From: Euleptes europaea
Lineage: Eukaryota > Chordata > Lepidosauria > Squamata > Sphaerodactylidae
DNA: 64,000 nucleotides
Assembly: GCF_029931775.1 (NCBI RefSeq)
Contig: NC_079325.1
Span: 36,072,461-36,136,460 of the forward strand
Reading direction: 5' to 3'
Positions 45,102-54,666 of this stretch are shown in pieces. Within the stretch, counting starts at the first letter, position 1, and each line of letters begins with the position of its first letter. Below the pieces are notes generated by a model. It worked only from the letters and a program-made list of their open reading frames with translations. It did no database searches and had not been told where the DNA came from. Position numbers and translations under genes: made by a program.

Positions 45102-45300
45102 TAATACTTTTGCAGGACAATACTCAGCTCAAACCCAACCCCTTTCTGACTATATATTACTCTTCCTACACCCTTGACACTGAGAGACACTGTCCTTCGG
45201 TGTTACTACTCTGAAGATGCCTGCCACAGTTGCTGGCGAAACGTCAGGAAAGAAAATTCCAAGACCACGGTTACACAGCCCGGATAACCTACAAGAACCA
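45102..45300 (+). mobile_element. Short retroelement with a hammerhead-like core (Penelope-like?)
   Basis: A 199-bp element flanked by the perfect 12-bp duplication ATTTTAATGCCT (45,090-45,101 and 45,301-45,312). It holds the hammerhead-like words CTGAAGA (45,211-45,217) and GAAACGTC (45,238-45,245) around a short stem, then ACCACGGTTACACAGCCCGG. A second copy lies at 46,498-46,722. Confidence 0.65.
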
Positions 45301-45312
45301 ATTTTAATGCCT

Positions 45313-46497
45313 GTTTCAAAACATTAATGCAAGAGTTTAATTTAACACACCACTAAAAAGGTATCCAGGCCTGGAATGGGAAAGCAGAAATATTCTCCGG
45401 ATACCAATTACTTTTCTGCACAGTTCACAGGCCATCAAATACAGGAAGGATCTCACTGCTTGCAAGGAATGATGTATAAAATTTCATGCTGTTCAATGTG
45501 CTCATGAATCAAGTCAATATATATTTGCTAGCTACTGTAATCCCTTAACAACACAAAGAAGTCCACCCCGCCATTTCTCCCCTTGAAGCCACTGTGTAAC
45601 ATGTTAAAGTATCTACATACTTTAGAATTTCTTAGTTATCTGTTGAACTTTAGAAAGCTACCTCTACAAAGAAAAGGAAAGTCTCCACAGTTTTTCAAGC
45701 AGGTGAAAACAACACACAAACATGATGGGGCCACAGCTGAGAAATCAATGTGATTTTAAAATGTTTTGTTTGGTCTGGCTGTAACTGAGATTAACCTACA
45801 ACTGTGTAGGTATCAGCTAAGCCACGTGGACTACACTGTGTAGCTAGTCACTCTGCCTAACATCCAAGCTACACAAGCACACACTGCCCCTTATCAAAGA
45901 AGTTAAAGCCTAGAACAGGTAATTACCTACTAAGCCACCATAACAAACCCTTATGATTCAAGGCAACAGAAGACAGCTAAGGTATGAATTATTACTAGCA
46001 AGTATGCAAACTCTCTTCTTGCCCATATCAGTCATGCAAATTTTGGCTCTCCTCTCTATATATCCAAGAAAACATGCCAAATGCACGAGAGTTCACACAA
46101 ACCTAGAAGAATTATTTCATAGTAGCTTGGGACAGAAAAAACTGCTCCTCACTGCAAAATTCTGGCCAGACCACTACTATTCTGAAACGGAATCTGAGAC
46201 CAGCAGAGTTTATCTTCCCTCTTACACTATCCACCCCCAGCACAGCTAATGCATTCACAAATTCAGATGGGCACAGAGGCTTCTAGCATTTACAAACTCA
46301 GTTCCTAGGCTTCTCTCATACAGCAGAGCTCTTTCATTCTATACCTGCTGCAAATCTTTAGCAGCAAGCTGACAGCTGCCAGCTACCTTTCAACAAACAC
46401 TTCCAGTCAACTGTGATGTGTTCCCTCTAACCTCATAAGCAATCACCCTACAAGCAATTTGCAGAAGCTAGTATGAATGATTAGCACATTACCTTTG
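45313..46497. other. RABGAP1 intron 1 sequence, nothing recognised
   Basis: No exon or repeat family recognised. Confidence 0.45.
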
Positions 46498-46722
46498 ATA
46501 CTTTTTGCAGGACGATGATTCAGCTCAAACCCAACCCCTTTCTGACTATACTCTTCCTACACACTTGACACAGACACTGTCCTTCAGTGTTACCCCTCTG
46601 AAGATGCCTGCCACAGCTGCTGGCGAAACGTCAGGAAAGAAAATACCAAGACCACGGTTACACAGCCCGGAAAACCTACAAGAACCAATGAACTCTGACC
46701 GTGAAAGCCTTCGACAATATCT
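46498..46722 (+). mobile_element. Short retroelement with a hammerhead-like core, second copy
   Basis: Starts at the same point as 45,102 (ATACTTTTTGCAGGACGA) and shares its core, but continues further at the 3' end (TGAACTCTGACCGTGAAAGC then CTTCGACAATA). Core: CTGAAGA 46,598-46,604, GAAACGTC 46,625-46,632, stem I CCT (46,595-46,597) with AGG (46,633-46,635). No duplication was identified. Confidence 0.62.
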
Positions 46723-47170
46723 AGTATGAAAGGTTCACCCCATAAACTTACTCCCCCTTGGAAGGTGGCAATCCACGACTATCCACAAATGGGATTTTCT
46801 CGTCTTGTCTCTTCAGTTCTTCCCAGTCTGGGGTGTGGTGGCATGGGGACAGAAACAGGACACCGCTGCCTCGAGCCTCCGCAGATGGTGATATCTACCC
46901 ACCAGAACGAGTGCCTATCGGATGAACAGCTGCCACTGCCCAACGGGGCCTACCTCTCCTGGCTGTTGCAAGGACTACCGCAAGAGAGTGCGCTGGAAGC
47001 CCTGTCAACGCTTCGGAAGGCCACAGGAAGGCTAAGCGTTACCAGCCATACCCACTCTTCACGGGCCAAATTCCAGCCCTCCTTCCCCTCCTTCCTTGGG
47101 GCTGCAGCTCCTCTCCCGCAAGCCCAGCTACGCGCACAGTCGGGAGGCCGAGCCAGGCGCCCCTCCTTAC

Positions 47171-47340
47171 CTTCTCCTTCCCCTCAGGAGCAGCAGCCGC
47201 CACGGCACCGCCGCCGGGCCTCAGTCGGGGCCAACCCCACGCCCAGCCCCCCTCCCCGTCACGTGACCGCGCCCAGGCGGAAGAGCGGGCGAGCCGCTTC
47301 CGAGGTCGTAGGGAATAGGCGTCACTTCCGCCTTTCCCCT
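47171..47340 (-). other. RABGAP1: RABGAP1 noncoding exon 1 (predicted)
   Basis: A minus-strand donor GAGAAG|GTAAGG lies at 47,171/47,170 in the CpG island. The sequence before it has no ATG, so it can serve as a leader exon to the coding exon at 40.7 kb. The 5' limit is a guess. Confidence 0.6.
47258..47267. promoter_or_regulatory. Palindromic E-box (USF/TFEB CLEAR-type site)
   Basis: GTCACGTGAC is the full 10-bp palindrome preferred by USF and TFE/MITF factors (CLEAR motif), here inside the shared promoter. Use in vivo is not shown. Confidence 0.6.
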
Positions 47341-47399
47341 TAGCAACCCGTTTTCCTCCGTGACGACGGGGAGGAAGAGCCGCTCCTGGCGCCGGAAGT

Positions 47400-47464
47400 G
47401 CCCCCTCCCCCGGGCCGGCCGCGAAACCGCACTGCCTGGGGGAGGTGGGGGTGACGGAGCTGAG
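47400..47464 (+). other. ZBTB26: ZBTB26 noncoding exon 1 (predicted)
   Basis: A donor GCTGAG|GTGAGA at 47,464/47,465 in the CpG island fits a leader exon spliced to the acceptor at 49,721/49,722. The 5' limit is uncertain and other donors nearby are possible. Confidence 0.5.
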
Positions 47465-47560
47465 GTGAGACGGCGGGAGGGGTGCGCCGGGGGGCTCTGG
47501 CCCCTGGGACCGGCGCCGCGGGGGTTGTGGCCGCGAGAGGTGCTCGGTGGAGGATGGAGG

Positions 47561-48311
47561 ACGGGAGGGGTGCCGGCTCCGAAGGGCACGTCGTGGAGGA
47601 ACTCGGCTGCGCTCGTTTGCCGAAACAACAAAGAGGCTCGTTAACATCTGAAAGGCCGAGCTTTATGGCTTCTCTGGCTGTGTCTGGCTCGTGGGGGCTT
47701 CTGCCGCAAATAAAGCTAATATCCCATACTCGGACAGGACCTGCCCTTGCTCTTCGGGCTCTATTGACTCATGAGCCCAGGCCCTTTTGGAAGGCCGCTT
47801 TTACGAGGAACTTATATCGCACTATATTCCCCCCTTTTAATATACGAATCCAATGCCTCTGTGACTGACATAATGCCTTTTTTACTAAGCGACAGGGACC
47901 CCAAGGCTACATTGTCAGTGGCAAGATCTGTTTCAGTCCTTATATTCCTCCAACACTAGATATAGGCTGCTCAAGATCAATTGATCAGGGAGCTTCTAAG
48001 GGATAAAAGGAAAGGAAATAACGGTAATGCGTGAGCCTTTCAGGTGCCTCGAGACTCCTTGTCGTTCTGAACCTTTTTTTTCTGGCCGCTGCAGAAATCC
48101 CCAGGTGGTGGGCAACGTTAGAAGATGCTCAAGAGCACGTGCAGAGCAGGAGGGGTCCAGGTAGCAAGGGTCCAGCGAGACCTTTATCTACCCAGAACCC
48201 CGGAGAACCCATGTCAGTCTGAGGTAGAGGGACCAATGGACTGACCTGGTGTATGACACCCTCCTGTATAGTTTTGTGATCCCCAGGTTTTCAGCCTCCG
48301 GCATCTAAAAC
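47561..48311. other. ZBTB26 intron 1, nothing recognised
   Basis: Ordinary sequence between the CpG island and the fold-back element. Confidence 0.45.
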
Positions 48312-48324
48312 AATAAGTGGTTAG

Positions 48325-48591
48325 TAGAAAAGGGCAAGAGTCCAGTAGCACCTTAAAGACTAACAAAACTATTTTCTGGTAGGGTATGAGCTTTTGTGAG
48401 CCACAGCTCACTTCTTCAGATACCTGATACTTCTTCAGATACCAGATACTTCTTCAGGTATCTGAAGAAGTGAGCTGTGGCTCACGAAAGCTCATACCCT
48501 ACCAGAAAATAGTTTTGTTAGTCTTTAAGGTGCTACTGGACTCTTGCCCTTTTCTACTACTGCAGACAGACTAACACGGCTACCCACTGTG
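48325..48591 (+). mobile_element. Fold-back retroelement with a hammerhead-like core
   Basis: A 267-bp insertion flanked by the perfect 13-bp duplication AATAAGTGGTTAG (48,312-48,324 and 48,592-48,604). Its left arm (48,322-48,426) is the reverse complement of the right arm (48,455-48,559), 104 of 105 bases matching, around a 28-base spacer. The 3' unit ends with GACTAACACGGCTACCCACT, a repeat known widely in reptiles. The right arm holds a hammerhead-like core at 48,457-48,498. Confidence 0.85.
48457..48498 (+). ncRNA. Hammerhead-ribozyme-like motif
   Basis: In order: stem I strand GGTAT (48,457-48,461), core CTGAAGA (48,462-48,468), one extra A, stem II GTGAGC-TGTG-GCTCAC (48,470-48,485), GAA (48,486-48,488), self-complementary AGCT (48,489-48,492), C at the cleavage position (48,493), and stem I partner ATACC (48,494-48,498). 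The arrangement is that of the type I hammerheads with a minimal stem III described in Penelope-like elements. The extra base before stem II is not canonical; activity is unknown. Confidence 0.55.
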
Positions 48592-48604
48592 AATAAGTGG
48601 TTAG

Positions 48605-49721
48605 GAAAGGCCTTTCTGTGCCAGAGCTAGATGGACCAGTTTAAGTACTGAGCTAAATGAGCCAACAGTTTGGTAAAGCAGCTTGATGTGTTCATTTATT
48701 AATTACTTTGAACTATCCTACAAGGGGGAAGTCCTTCACTCTGAAATAATAGTGCATAAATAAACTCATCATTAAAACACACTCAAAAATTAGCTAGGAA
48801 CACAGGCTTATTATTAACTATAGGAGTTAAATAGCAGTAATCTATCTCTGAGCATCACTTGATTCTAGGGACAGGACAGGTAGCTGCCCCCTTTCCTCCC
48901 ACCCTCATATTTGCTGGGAACAGGATGAGCTGAACCAAGTAGGCTTTGGGTCTGATCCCAGTGGGCTCTTTTTGCATCTTAGTCTGCTTTCTAACAACAG
49001 CCAGCCAAATGCTTTATGGGAAGCTCACACTCTGGGCATGAAATTCATGGCTTTCCCCTGTTGTTGGGTGCTGGCATCTTTGATCCTTCTATCGTGGCTG
49101 GCAAGCCATTTCTACTCCACAAAAATGTTCTAATATATTTTAATTGCCAAGGCTTTTCCCCATCACCATATGTTATAGCCATGAGTTCCACAAGTATGAT
49201 AAGTTCCATAAGTGAGTTCCATCTTTTCTTGAAGGGCTGGTGCGCAGTAGCTGCTAACAGCCTAAGCACAAAGGTCTGCAATTCAAATCTCATCTTTGCC
49301 AGCTTACTCAGAAGCCTTAGGTTAGGCAAACTGCTGTCTTTCAGCATCAGCACCCTCTCCTTACCCCAGCAGAGAATATTAGTTTTCACTTATGGGACAG
49401 CTGCAGGAATTACTGACGTAAATGATTTTAACACTATAAGAAAATGCTAGCTGCGATTATTAAGTTTATTTATACAGTTTATTGTCCCATTTTGCACTGC
49501 ACATCTTCATTTGTTCAGTTAGTGAGACTGGATTGGGTTCAAGCAAACTGAGAGAAAGAAATGAAGAATGATAATTATTTCCAGAGAGAACAAAAAGGGG
49601 CAAGAACTGCAGAAGACATATTGCTGCTTTAAATGGCAGCATTATTCTTTAGTCTAAAGCTTATTGTTGGAATTTGTTGTAATCCTTTTGGTTATATAAT
49701 GCATTTTCCTTCTCTTTGTAG
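48605..49721. other. ZBTB26 intron 1, nothing recognised
   Basis: No exon, RNA or repeat recognised. The acceptor TCTCTTTGTAG closes the intron at 49,721. Confidence 0.5.
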
Positions 49722-49746
49722 ACAGGCAACTTTCAAGTTTGTCAAA

Positions 49747-51075
49747 ATGACTGAGAGACCTGATATCCTTCATTTCCAATTTGACAACTATGGCGACTCA
49801 ATGCTGCAGAAAATGGACAAGCTGAGAGAAGAGAACAAGTTTTGCGACATCACAGTCCGTATAGATGATCTTGAAATTCATGGCCACAAGATTGTGTTTG
49901 CTGCTGGCTCTCCCTTCTTAAGGGACCAATTCCTCCTGAATGACTCCAGAGAAGTGAAAATTTCCATCTTGCAGAGTTCTGAAGTGGGAAAGCAGCTGCT
50001 CCTGTCCTGCTACAGTGGCATCCTGGAGTTTCCCGAGATGGAGCTGGTGAATTACTTGACAGCCGCCAGCTTCCTTCAAATGAGCCACATTGTGGAACGC
50101 TGCACACAGGCCCTCTTGAAGTTCATCAGGCCAAAACAGCAATTGGAGAAAAAAGAACCAAGTGAGAAACAAACTGACTCTTCAGAGCCAAAGGGACCAC
50201 CAGCAGCAGCAGCAGAGGAAGAAGAGGAGGAGGAGGAATCCTTGCAGCCAGATTCCCCTTGCATACAACCTTCTGAGGACAGCATGGATATGGAGGATAG
50301 TGATATACAAATAGTGAAGGTGGAGTCCATAGGGGAGGTTGCAGATGTCAGAAACAAAAAGGACCAGAGCTCTTTTATTTCTTCAGAACAAAGCACTCTT
50401 CATTCATCCGAGCCTCAGCACTCCCTCATCAATTCCACAGTGGAGAACCGAGCCAATGAAATAGAGCAGAGCCAGCTCCATAACTATTCCCTCTCATATG
50501 CAGGGAGTGATAACCTCTTTGCATTTGGCCCCAGCAACCGAGGGGTAGACAAAGGGCTCCAGTGGCACCACCAGTGTCCTAAGTGCACCCGTGTGTTCCG
50601 GCACTTGGAGAATTATGCCAATCACTTGAAAATGCACAAGCTGTTCATGTGCCTGCTTTGTGGCAAGACTTTCACACAGAAGGGCAACCTCCACCGGCAC
50701 ATGCGGGTGCATGCTGGGATCAAGCCCTTCCAGTGCAAGATCTGTGGGAAGACCTTCTCGCAGAAATGCTCACTGCAGGACCACCTCAACCTGCACAGTG
50801 GGGACAAGCCCCACAGGTGCAACTATTGTGACATGGTCTTTGCCCACAAGCCCGTCCTGAGGAAGCACCTCAAACAGCTCCATGGCAAAAACAGCTTTGA
50901 TAATGCCAATGAGAGGAACGTCCAAGACATCTCAGTGGATTTTGATTCCTTCAGCTGCAGCTCAGCAGTAGACTCAAAAGCTTGCCTGCAAGCTGATGCC
51001 AGCCAGGTACTAGATGGGGGAAAGCTGGCACAGGCGGTGCTTAGTTTACGGAGTGAAGGTGCTTGTGTGAATTAG
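49747..51075 (+). CDS. ZBTB26: ZBTB26, BTB and C2H2 zinc-finger protein
   Basis: A 442-residue protein (human 441) in one coding exon. The exon begins at 49,722 after a TCTCTTTGTAG acceptor; the ATG at 49,747 starts MTERPDILHFQFDNYGDSML, the family N-terminus, so the longer frame from 49,633 is intronic read-through. Residues ~20-125 form the BTB/POZ domain (FCDITVRIDDLEIHGHKIVF). The linker has an Ala/Glu tract (~153-165), an acidic MDMEDSDIQIVKVE motif and EPQHSLINSTVENR. Four C2H2 fingers span residues 276-379 (QCPKC to KQLH). The family members are nuclear DNA-binding regulators, often repressors. The ORF is intact and highly conserved in both domains. It is tandem with ZBTB6 and divergent from RABGAP1. 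Confidence 0.98.
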   Translation: MTERPDILHFQFDNYGDSMLQKMDKLREENKFCDITVRIDDLEIHGHKIVFAAGSPFLRDQFLLNDSREVKISILQSSEVGKQLLLSCYSGILEFPEMELVNYLTAASFLQMSHIVERCTQALLKFIRPKQQLEKKEPSEKQTDSSEPKGPPAAAAEEEEEEEESLQPDSPCIQPSEDSMDMEDSDIQIVKVESIGEVADVRNKKDQSSFISSEQSTLHSSEPQHSLINSTVENRANEIEQSQLHNYSLSYAGSDNLFAFGPSNRGVDKGLQWHHQCPKCTRVFRHLENYANHLKMHKLFMCLLCGKTFTQKGNLHRHMRVHAGIKPFQCKICGKTFSQKCSLQDHLNLHSGDKPHRCNYCDMVFAHKPVLRKHLKQLHGKNSFDNANERNVQDISVDFDSFSCSSAVDSKACLQADASQVLDGGKLAQAVLSLRSEGACVN

Positions 51076-51668
51076 AGAAATCTCTTTCTGAGCAACAGAG
51101 TAAGAAGAAATGTACAGAGCTGATCTGGACTTTTACTTGGCCATCAGTTGACAGGTGCCGAAAGCTCTGTTGAATCGCTTGCAAGAGCTGAACAAGGAAC
51201 AGTAGGAGGTCTTCAGCTTCCATCCTAGAGTGACTTGATGTGTTCTGTAAGTTCAGGGGTCTTTGTTCCTACCATGACAAGAATGTCAGTTAGCACGGAC
51301 CTGCCTCCATTGAAGTTTTGAGCAGTTATGCTTCTGAATACCTCTCCAAAGGGTGGTGTTTGGTTTGCACATCCAAGGAATAATTGCCTGCTTATGGGCC
51401 AAGGGAAAAGGGGACAGATTTGCTCCTCCAGAACTGAGTTTTTAAGCTAAAAACCCTGAGTTCTTGAAGAAGGAAAAAAAAGCACTGGATCATTATAAGC
51501 TGTTGACGTTTGTTAGTCCAACTGTGGGCTTTTTAAAAAAATTGTTAAACGTGTCAGGTATTGGCCTTCTATTCTTACCCTGCAATGACATCTTACCCTA
51601 CAATGACCCTTTTATCTAGTTTGACTCCTATGAATTAAAGTCCTTTTTCTAATTAAAACTGTCTAAGG
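51076..51668 (+). other. ZBTB26: ZBTB26 3' untranslated region (probable)
   Basis: Follows the stop codon. ATTAAA-type variants occur near 51,632 and 51,653, but no clear AATAAA. The true end is not determined. Confidence 0.45.
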
Positions 51669-51850
51669 CAGGGGTGTAACATACGGCCCATGGTCCGTCT
51701 CTGGCCCCTTGAGAGCTCTTATCCAGCCCGCTAGCCAGCCAAGGCAGCCACCACCACCCCTTGATCTGGGGTGGCAAGGCATGGGCCAGCCCAGCCAAGT
51801 GACATTTATGTCATATCCAGCCCTTGTAACAATTGAGTTTGACACCCCTG
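51669..51850. mobile_element. hAT-like MITE (GTCAAAC type)
   Basis: A 182-bp element with ends CAGGGGTGTAACATACGGCC and GAGTTTGACACCCCTG, flanked by GTCTAAGG/GTCTAACG (7 of 8 bases). Same family as 19,956-20,127. Confidence 0.85.
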
Positions 51851-51858
51851 GTCTAACG

Positions 51859-52526
51859 GTTTGGCTAGGAAGGTAGACCAAACAGATTTGGCTGCTGCTG
51901 TGGCTAAGAAGGGAACTTCCTTTTGCTGTTGCACCTGAACCTCACCTCTGTGCTGTACTCAGTCATGTTTCCCATTGGCCCTCTTCTCACTCCTTCCCTT
52001 AACTCAGCCTGTGCAGAAAATGTGAGGTTATACTAGAGAGAAGTTAGAGTTGCATGCCCCCCTCATCTTTCTATGCCTTCTCCCATACTTCTCTTTAGGC
52101 CTGGGGCAGCCTCTATCTTTCAGGTCATCAGGCTGCCTCCTAGGATACCCAATGGTTCTACAGCAAAGGGTGTTTTTCCCCCTTCCCTGAATTAGTCTGC
52201 TTTCCCGTTACCTGTCCTTTTGTCGTCACCTGAACCTCTCACTGCTTGTGGCTCCTTGGCCCCTGCCCCATCCTATCCTTCTGTAACCTTGATTTGTAAG
52301 CACTCTGGATTGGGGCAGGGGCTCCTCGGTGTTGTGTATGATGCTTAGAATGCTGTTGACGCTCACGATGGGGTGGCATCACCTGAGCAGGTGAAGCTAA
52401 ACCTTCCTGACCCTTTGAAATTCTTAAAGGTACAGGCACTCCAGGACAGTTACAAGATTGTAACCATGACTCGCAACCTAAATTAACTTTTGGGATAACT
52501 TATGTATATATTAAAAGGTGAGAGTT
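51859..52526. other. Intergenic sequence, nothing recognised
   Basis: No gene or repeat family recognised. Confidence 0.45.
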
Positions 52527-52960
52527 GAGAGCCAGTATGGTGTATTGGTGGACATGTTAGACTAGGACTGGGGATAATACTTACAATATCATGCCATCAA
52601 ATCACAGCTGACTCATGAAGACCCACGTAGTTCTGCCTTATAGAGCTTTCAAGGCAGATGAGCAGAGGTGGTTTGCCATTGTTTTCCTCTGCACAGCAAC
52701 CCCAGTCTTCCTTGGTGGTCTCCCATCCATGTACTAACTGTGGCTGACATTGCTTAGCTTGAGAGATTGGGCTAGTCTAGGACTGAGGGATACCCAGGTT
52801 CAAATCCCCATTCTGCCATGACGCTTCCTAGGTGATATTGGGCCAATCTGTCTCAGCCTAATCCAGCTCACAGGGTTGTTGTGAGGATAAAATGAGAAAG
52901 GGGAGAACCATTATGTGCTGCCCTGAGTTCCTTGAAGGAAGAGTGGGATAAAAATGAAAT
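52527..52960 (+). mobile_element. tRNA-like SINE (third family), interrupted by a 5S-derived SINE
   Basis: Head GAGAGCCAGTATGGTGTATT, B-box-like AGGTTCAAATCCCC, tail with GCCCTGAGTTCCTTGAAGG. The same family as 24,664-25,010. A 5S-derived SINE splits it at 52,577-52,776. Confidence 0.75.
52577..52776 (-). mobile_element. 5S rRNA-derived SINE, older copy
   Basis: On the minus strand it has AAGCTAAGCAATGTC, GGATGGGAGACCACCAAGG and GCAAACCACCTCTG. It is flanked by CTAGGACTGGGGATA and CTAGGACTGAGGGATA, a target-site duplication with one inserted base. Confidence 0.8.
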
Positions 52961-53882
52961 GGATGGAAAGATGAATTCATCAGTCAAGTAATGGCTAAAT
53001 GCTTATTGTCGTTGATCATGGGTGGCTAGTGCATTGGTTCCCCTCCTCTGGCCAACAGGCTATTGTTGGGCCTTTGAGTGCATCTAGACTGAGCCAAAGC
53101 TGCATGTTCCTCTGCAGCACTCCGCTCTTACTGCAGTGGGCAAAAGGGTAGAAGCAGGATGTGAAAAAATCTTTATTATTGGCCTGTAAGTACTCTTTGA
53201 GCATGGACAAAAGTCATATCTGTTGTGCATACAGCATTTTCCACTGGATTATCCTTCCATATGCTTCCATGGACTGAAAAGCTCCATCGGTTTCCACTGA
53301 AACGTTGCTGTTGTTTATAACTTCGAAAAACACAGCTTGTTACAAACCCAACTTTAAAACCTGTTGAGTTTCAAGAGGAAAACCCTTCTCTTTTGCACCA
53401 GGGAGTTCTTAGACTGATCTTTTGGAAGCTGTATCACTGCTCATCTTTCCATAAAACCTAATCATGTCAGGCAGCAAAACCTTTGTGTTATACGCTGGCT
53501 GGGATTGGCATCTAATGCCCTCACTGTTTAGATCTGCTCTACAGCAATCCCCACCCAGACTTCTGAGAAATAAAAGGCATTAAATGTGAGGAAGACCCTC
53601 TTACACATGTGCATACATGTCATGTCCCATCCTCTTGCTTTGAATGTGTCTGTTCCCTCCCTGCTTTGAAGGAAGAAGAAATCTGGTAGATCGGGGGAAT
53701 TCATTAAGTGGAGGTGGGGGTTTGACCTGCCACAAACCAGAGAAACTGGTGGCTGAGCAGGAACTATCTCATGGCACTATCCAGTATAGTGGAGGTGGTT
53801 CTTGATGAAATTTGGGTGGAACTGCAGGCAGCGTGACCCAGTTAAAGGAATCCAATATGAGTAGGGTTGTGCTTGACAGGCA
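52961..53882. other. Intergenic sequence, nothing recognised
   Basis: No gene or repeat family recognised. Confidence 0.45.
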
Positions 53883-54284
53883 GCACAATCCTAAGGGGGG
53901 GGTAACTGCGGGTTGCCCAGGGACGGCGCAGCCACACTACCTCCTGAGCAGCTTGCTGGCCCAGCACAGCAAGCCAAAAATGTAATTTCCCCCAAGTTTG
54001 CACCAGCAAAAAGGGGCATTCCCAGGGCAAAAGGGCTCAGGGAGCTGACTAAAGTGAGCCCCACCCCCAGGAACGCCCCCTTTGGCACCAGCGCAAGCCC
54101 CAGCATCAGAAAAACGCCACTGCGGCTCCGCAGGCGCCCTGCCTCACACTGTTGCACTACTTCCCGGCGCCAGCATAAGTGGCTAGCATGAATGCCCATG
54201 TAGCCGGCACAAATGACATTTACGCCACTGCAGGAGTCCCATCACCTCCTAAAGGCTTTTGCCCCCCCCCCTTAGGATTGCTCT
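53883..54284. mobile_element. GC-rich MITE (CAATCCTAAG ends)
   Basis: Inverted ends CAATCCTAAGGGGGG (from 53,887) and CCCCCCTTAGGATTG (to 54,280) enclose about 400 bp of distinctly GC-rich sequence. No coding potential is evident and no duplication was found. A hAT-like origin is a guess. Confidence 0.6.
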
Positions 54285-54666
54285 GTGAGCGCCAAAACTT
54301 TAAAAAGGCCCTTTTTGAGAAACAAGACTTCTAGTTAACAGTCAAGGATCCTGAGACTGTGTGCTTGAACCCAAGAGTGCTGAAATGATCCCTCACAATA
54401 GTGTGTGTGCCCGTGCACAGGGAAATCCCGACTCAAAATAAAATGGCTGTACCATCTTCCAATGTGACATGTTGCTTTGTATGGTCTGTGATGCCTGTGC
54501 TCATATCGCAAGGGCTAACTTGAATCAGTCAGCAGCTTTAGCAAACAGTTTAAGCACAACACAGCCAGTGCAGAGAGGTGGGCAAGCAAGACTCATGTTG
54601 GGGGATGTAGCACTTGCTCAAGAGTTGCAGCTGATTTGCAGATTTTAGTCTCATGGAATAATTAGA

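Larger units (their letters stand above)
47030..47560. promoter_or_regulatory. Bidirectional CpG-island promoter of RABGAP1 (minus) and ZBTB26 (plus)
   Basis: GC- and CpG-rich sequence between the two head-to-head first exons. It holds several ETS-type GGAA cores: CACTTCCGCC near 47,322, GGCGGAAG near 47,277 and CCGGAAGTG near 47,393. A perfect E-box palindrome GTCACGTGAC lies at 47,258-47,267. No TATA box is seen, as usual for such promoters. Confidence 0.8.

Noticed and set aside
47039-47647. Long open frames on both strands of the CpG island
   Set aside because: Base composition leaves few stops; the sequence fits two noncoding first exons better.
49045-49389. A 114-codon minus-strand frame in ZBTB26 intron 1
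   Set aside because: No family resemblance and no splice or promoter context; likely chance.
49633-49746. Upstream in-frame ATG extending ZBTB26 by 38 codons
   Set aside because: This part lies before the TCTCTTTGTAG splice acceptor, and the family N-terminus starts at 49,747.
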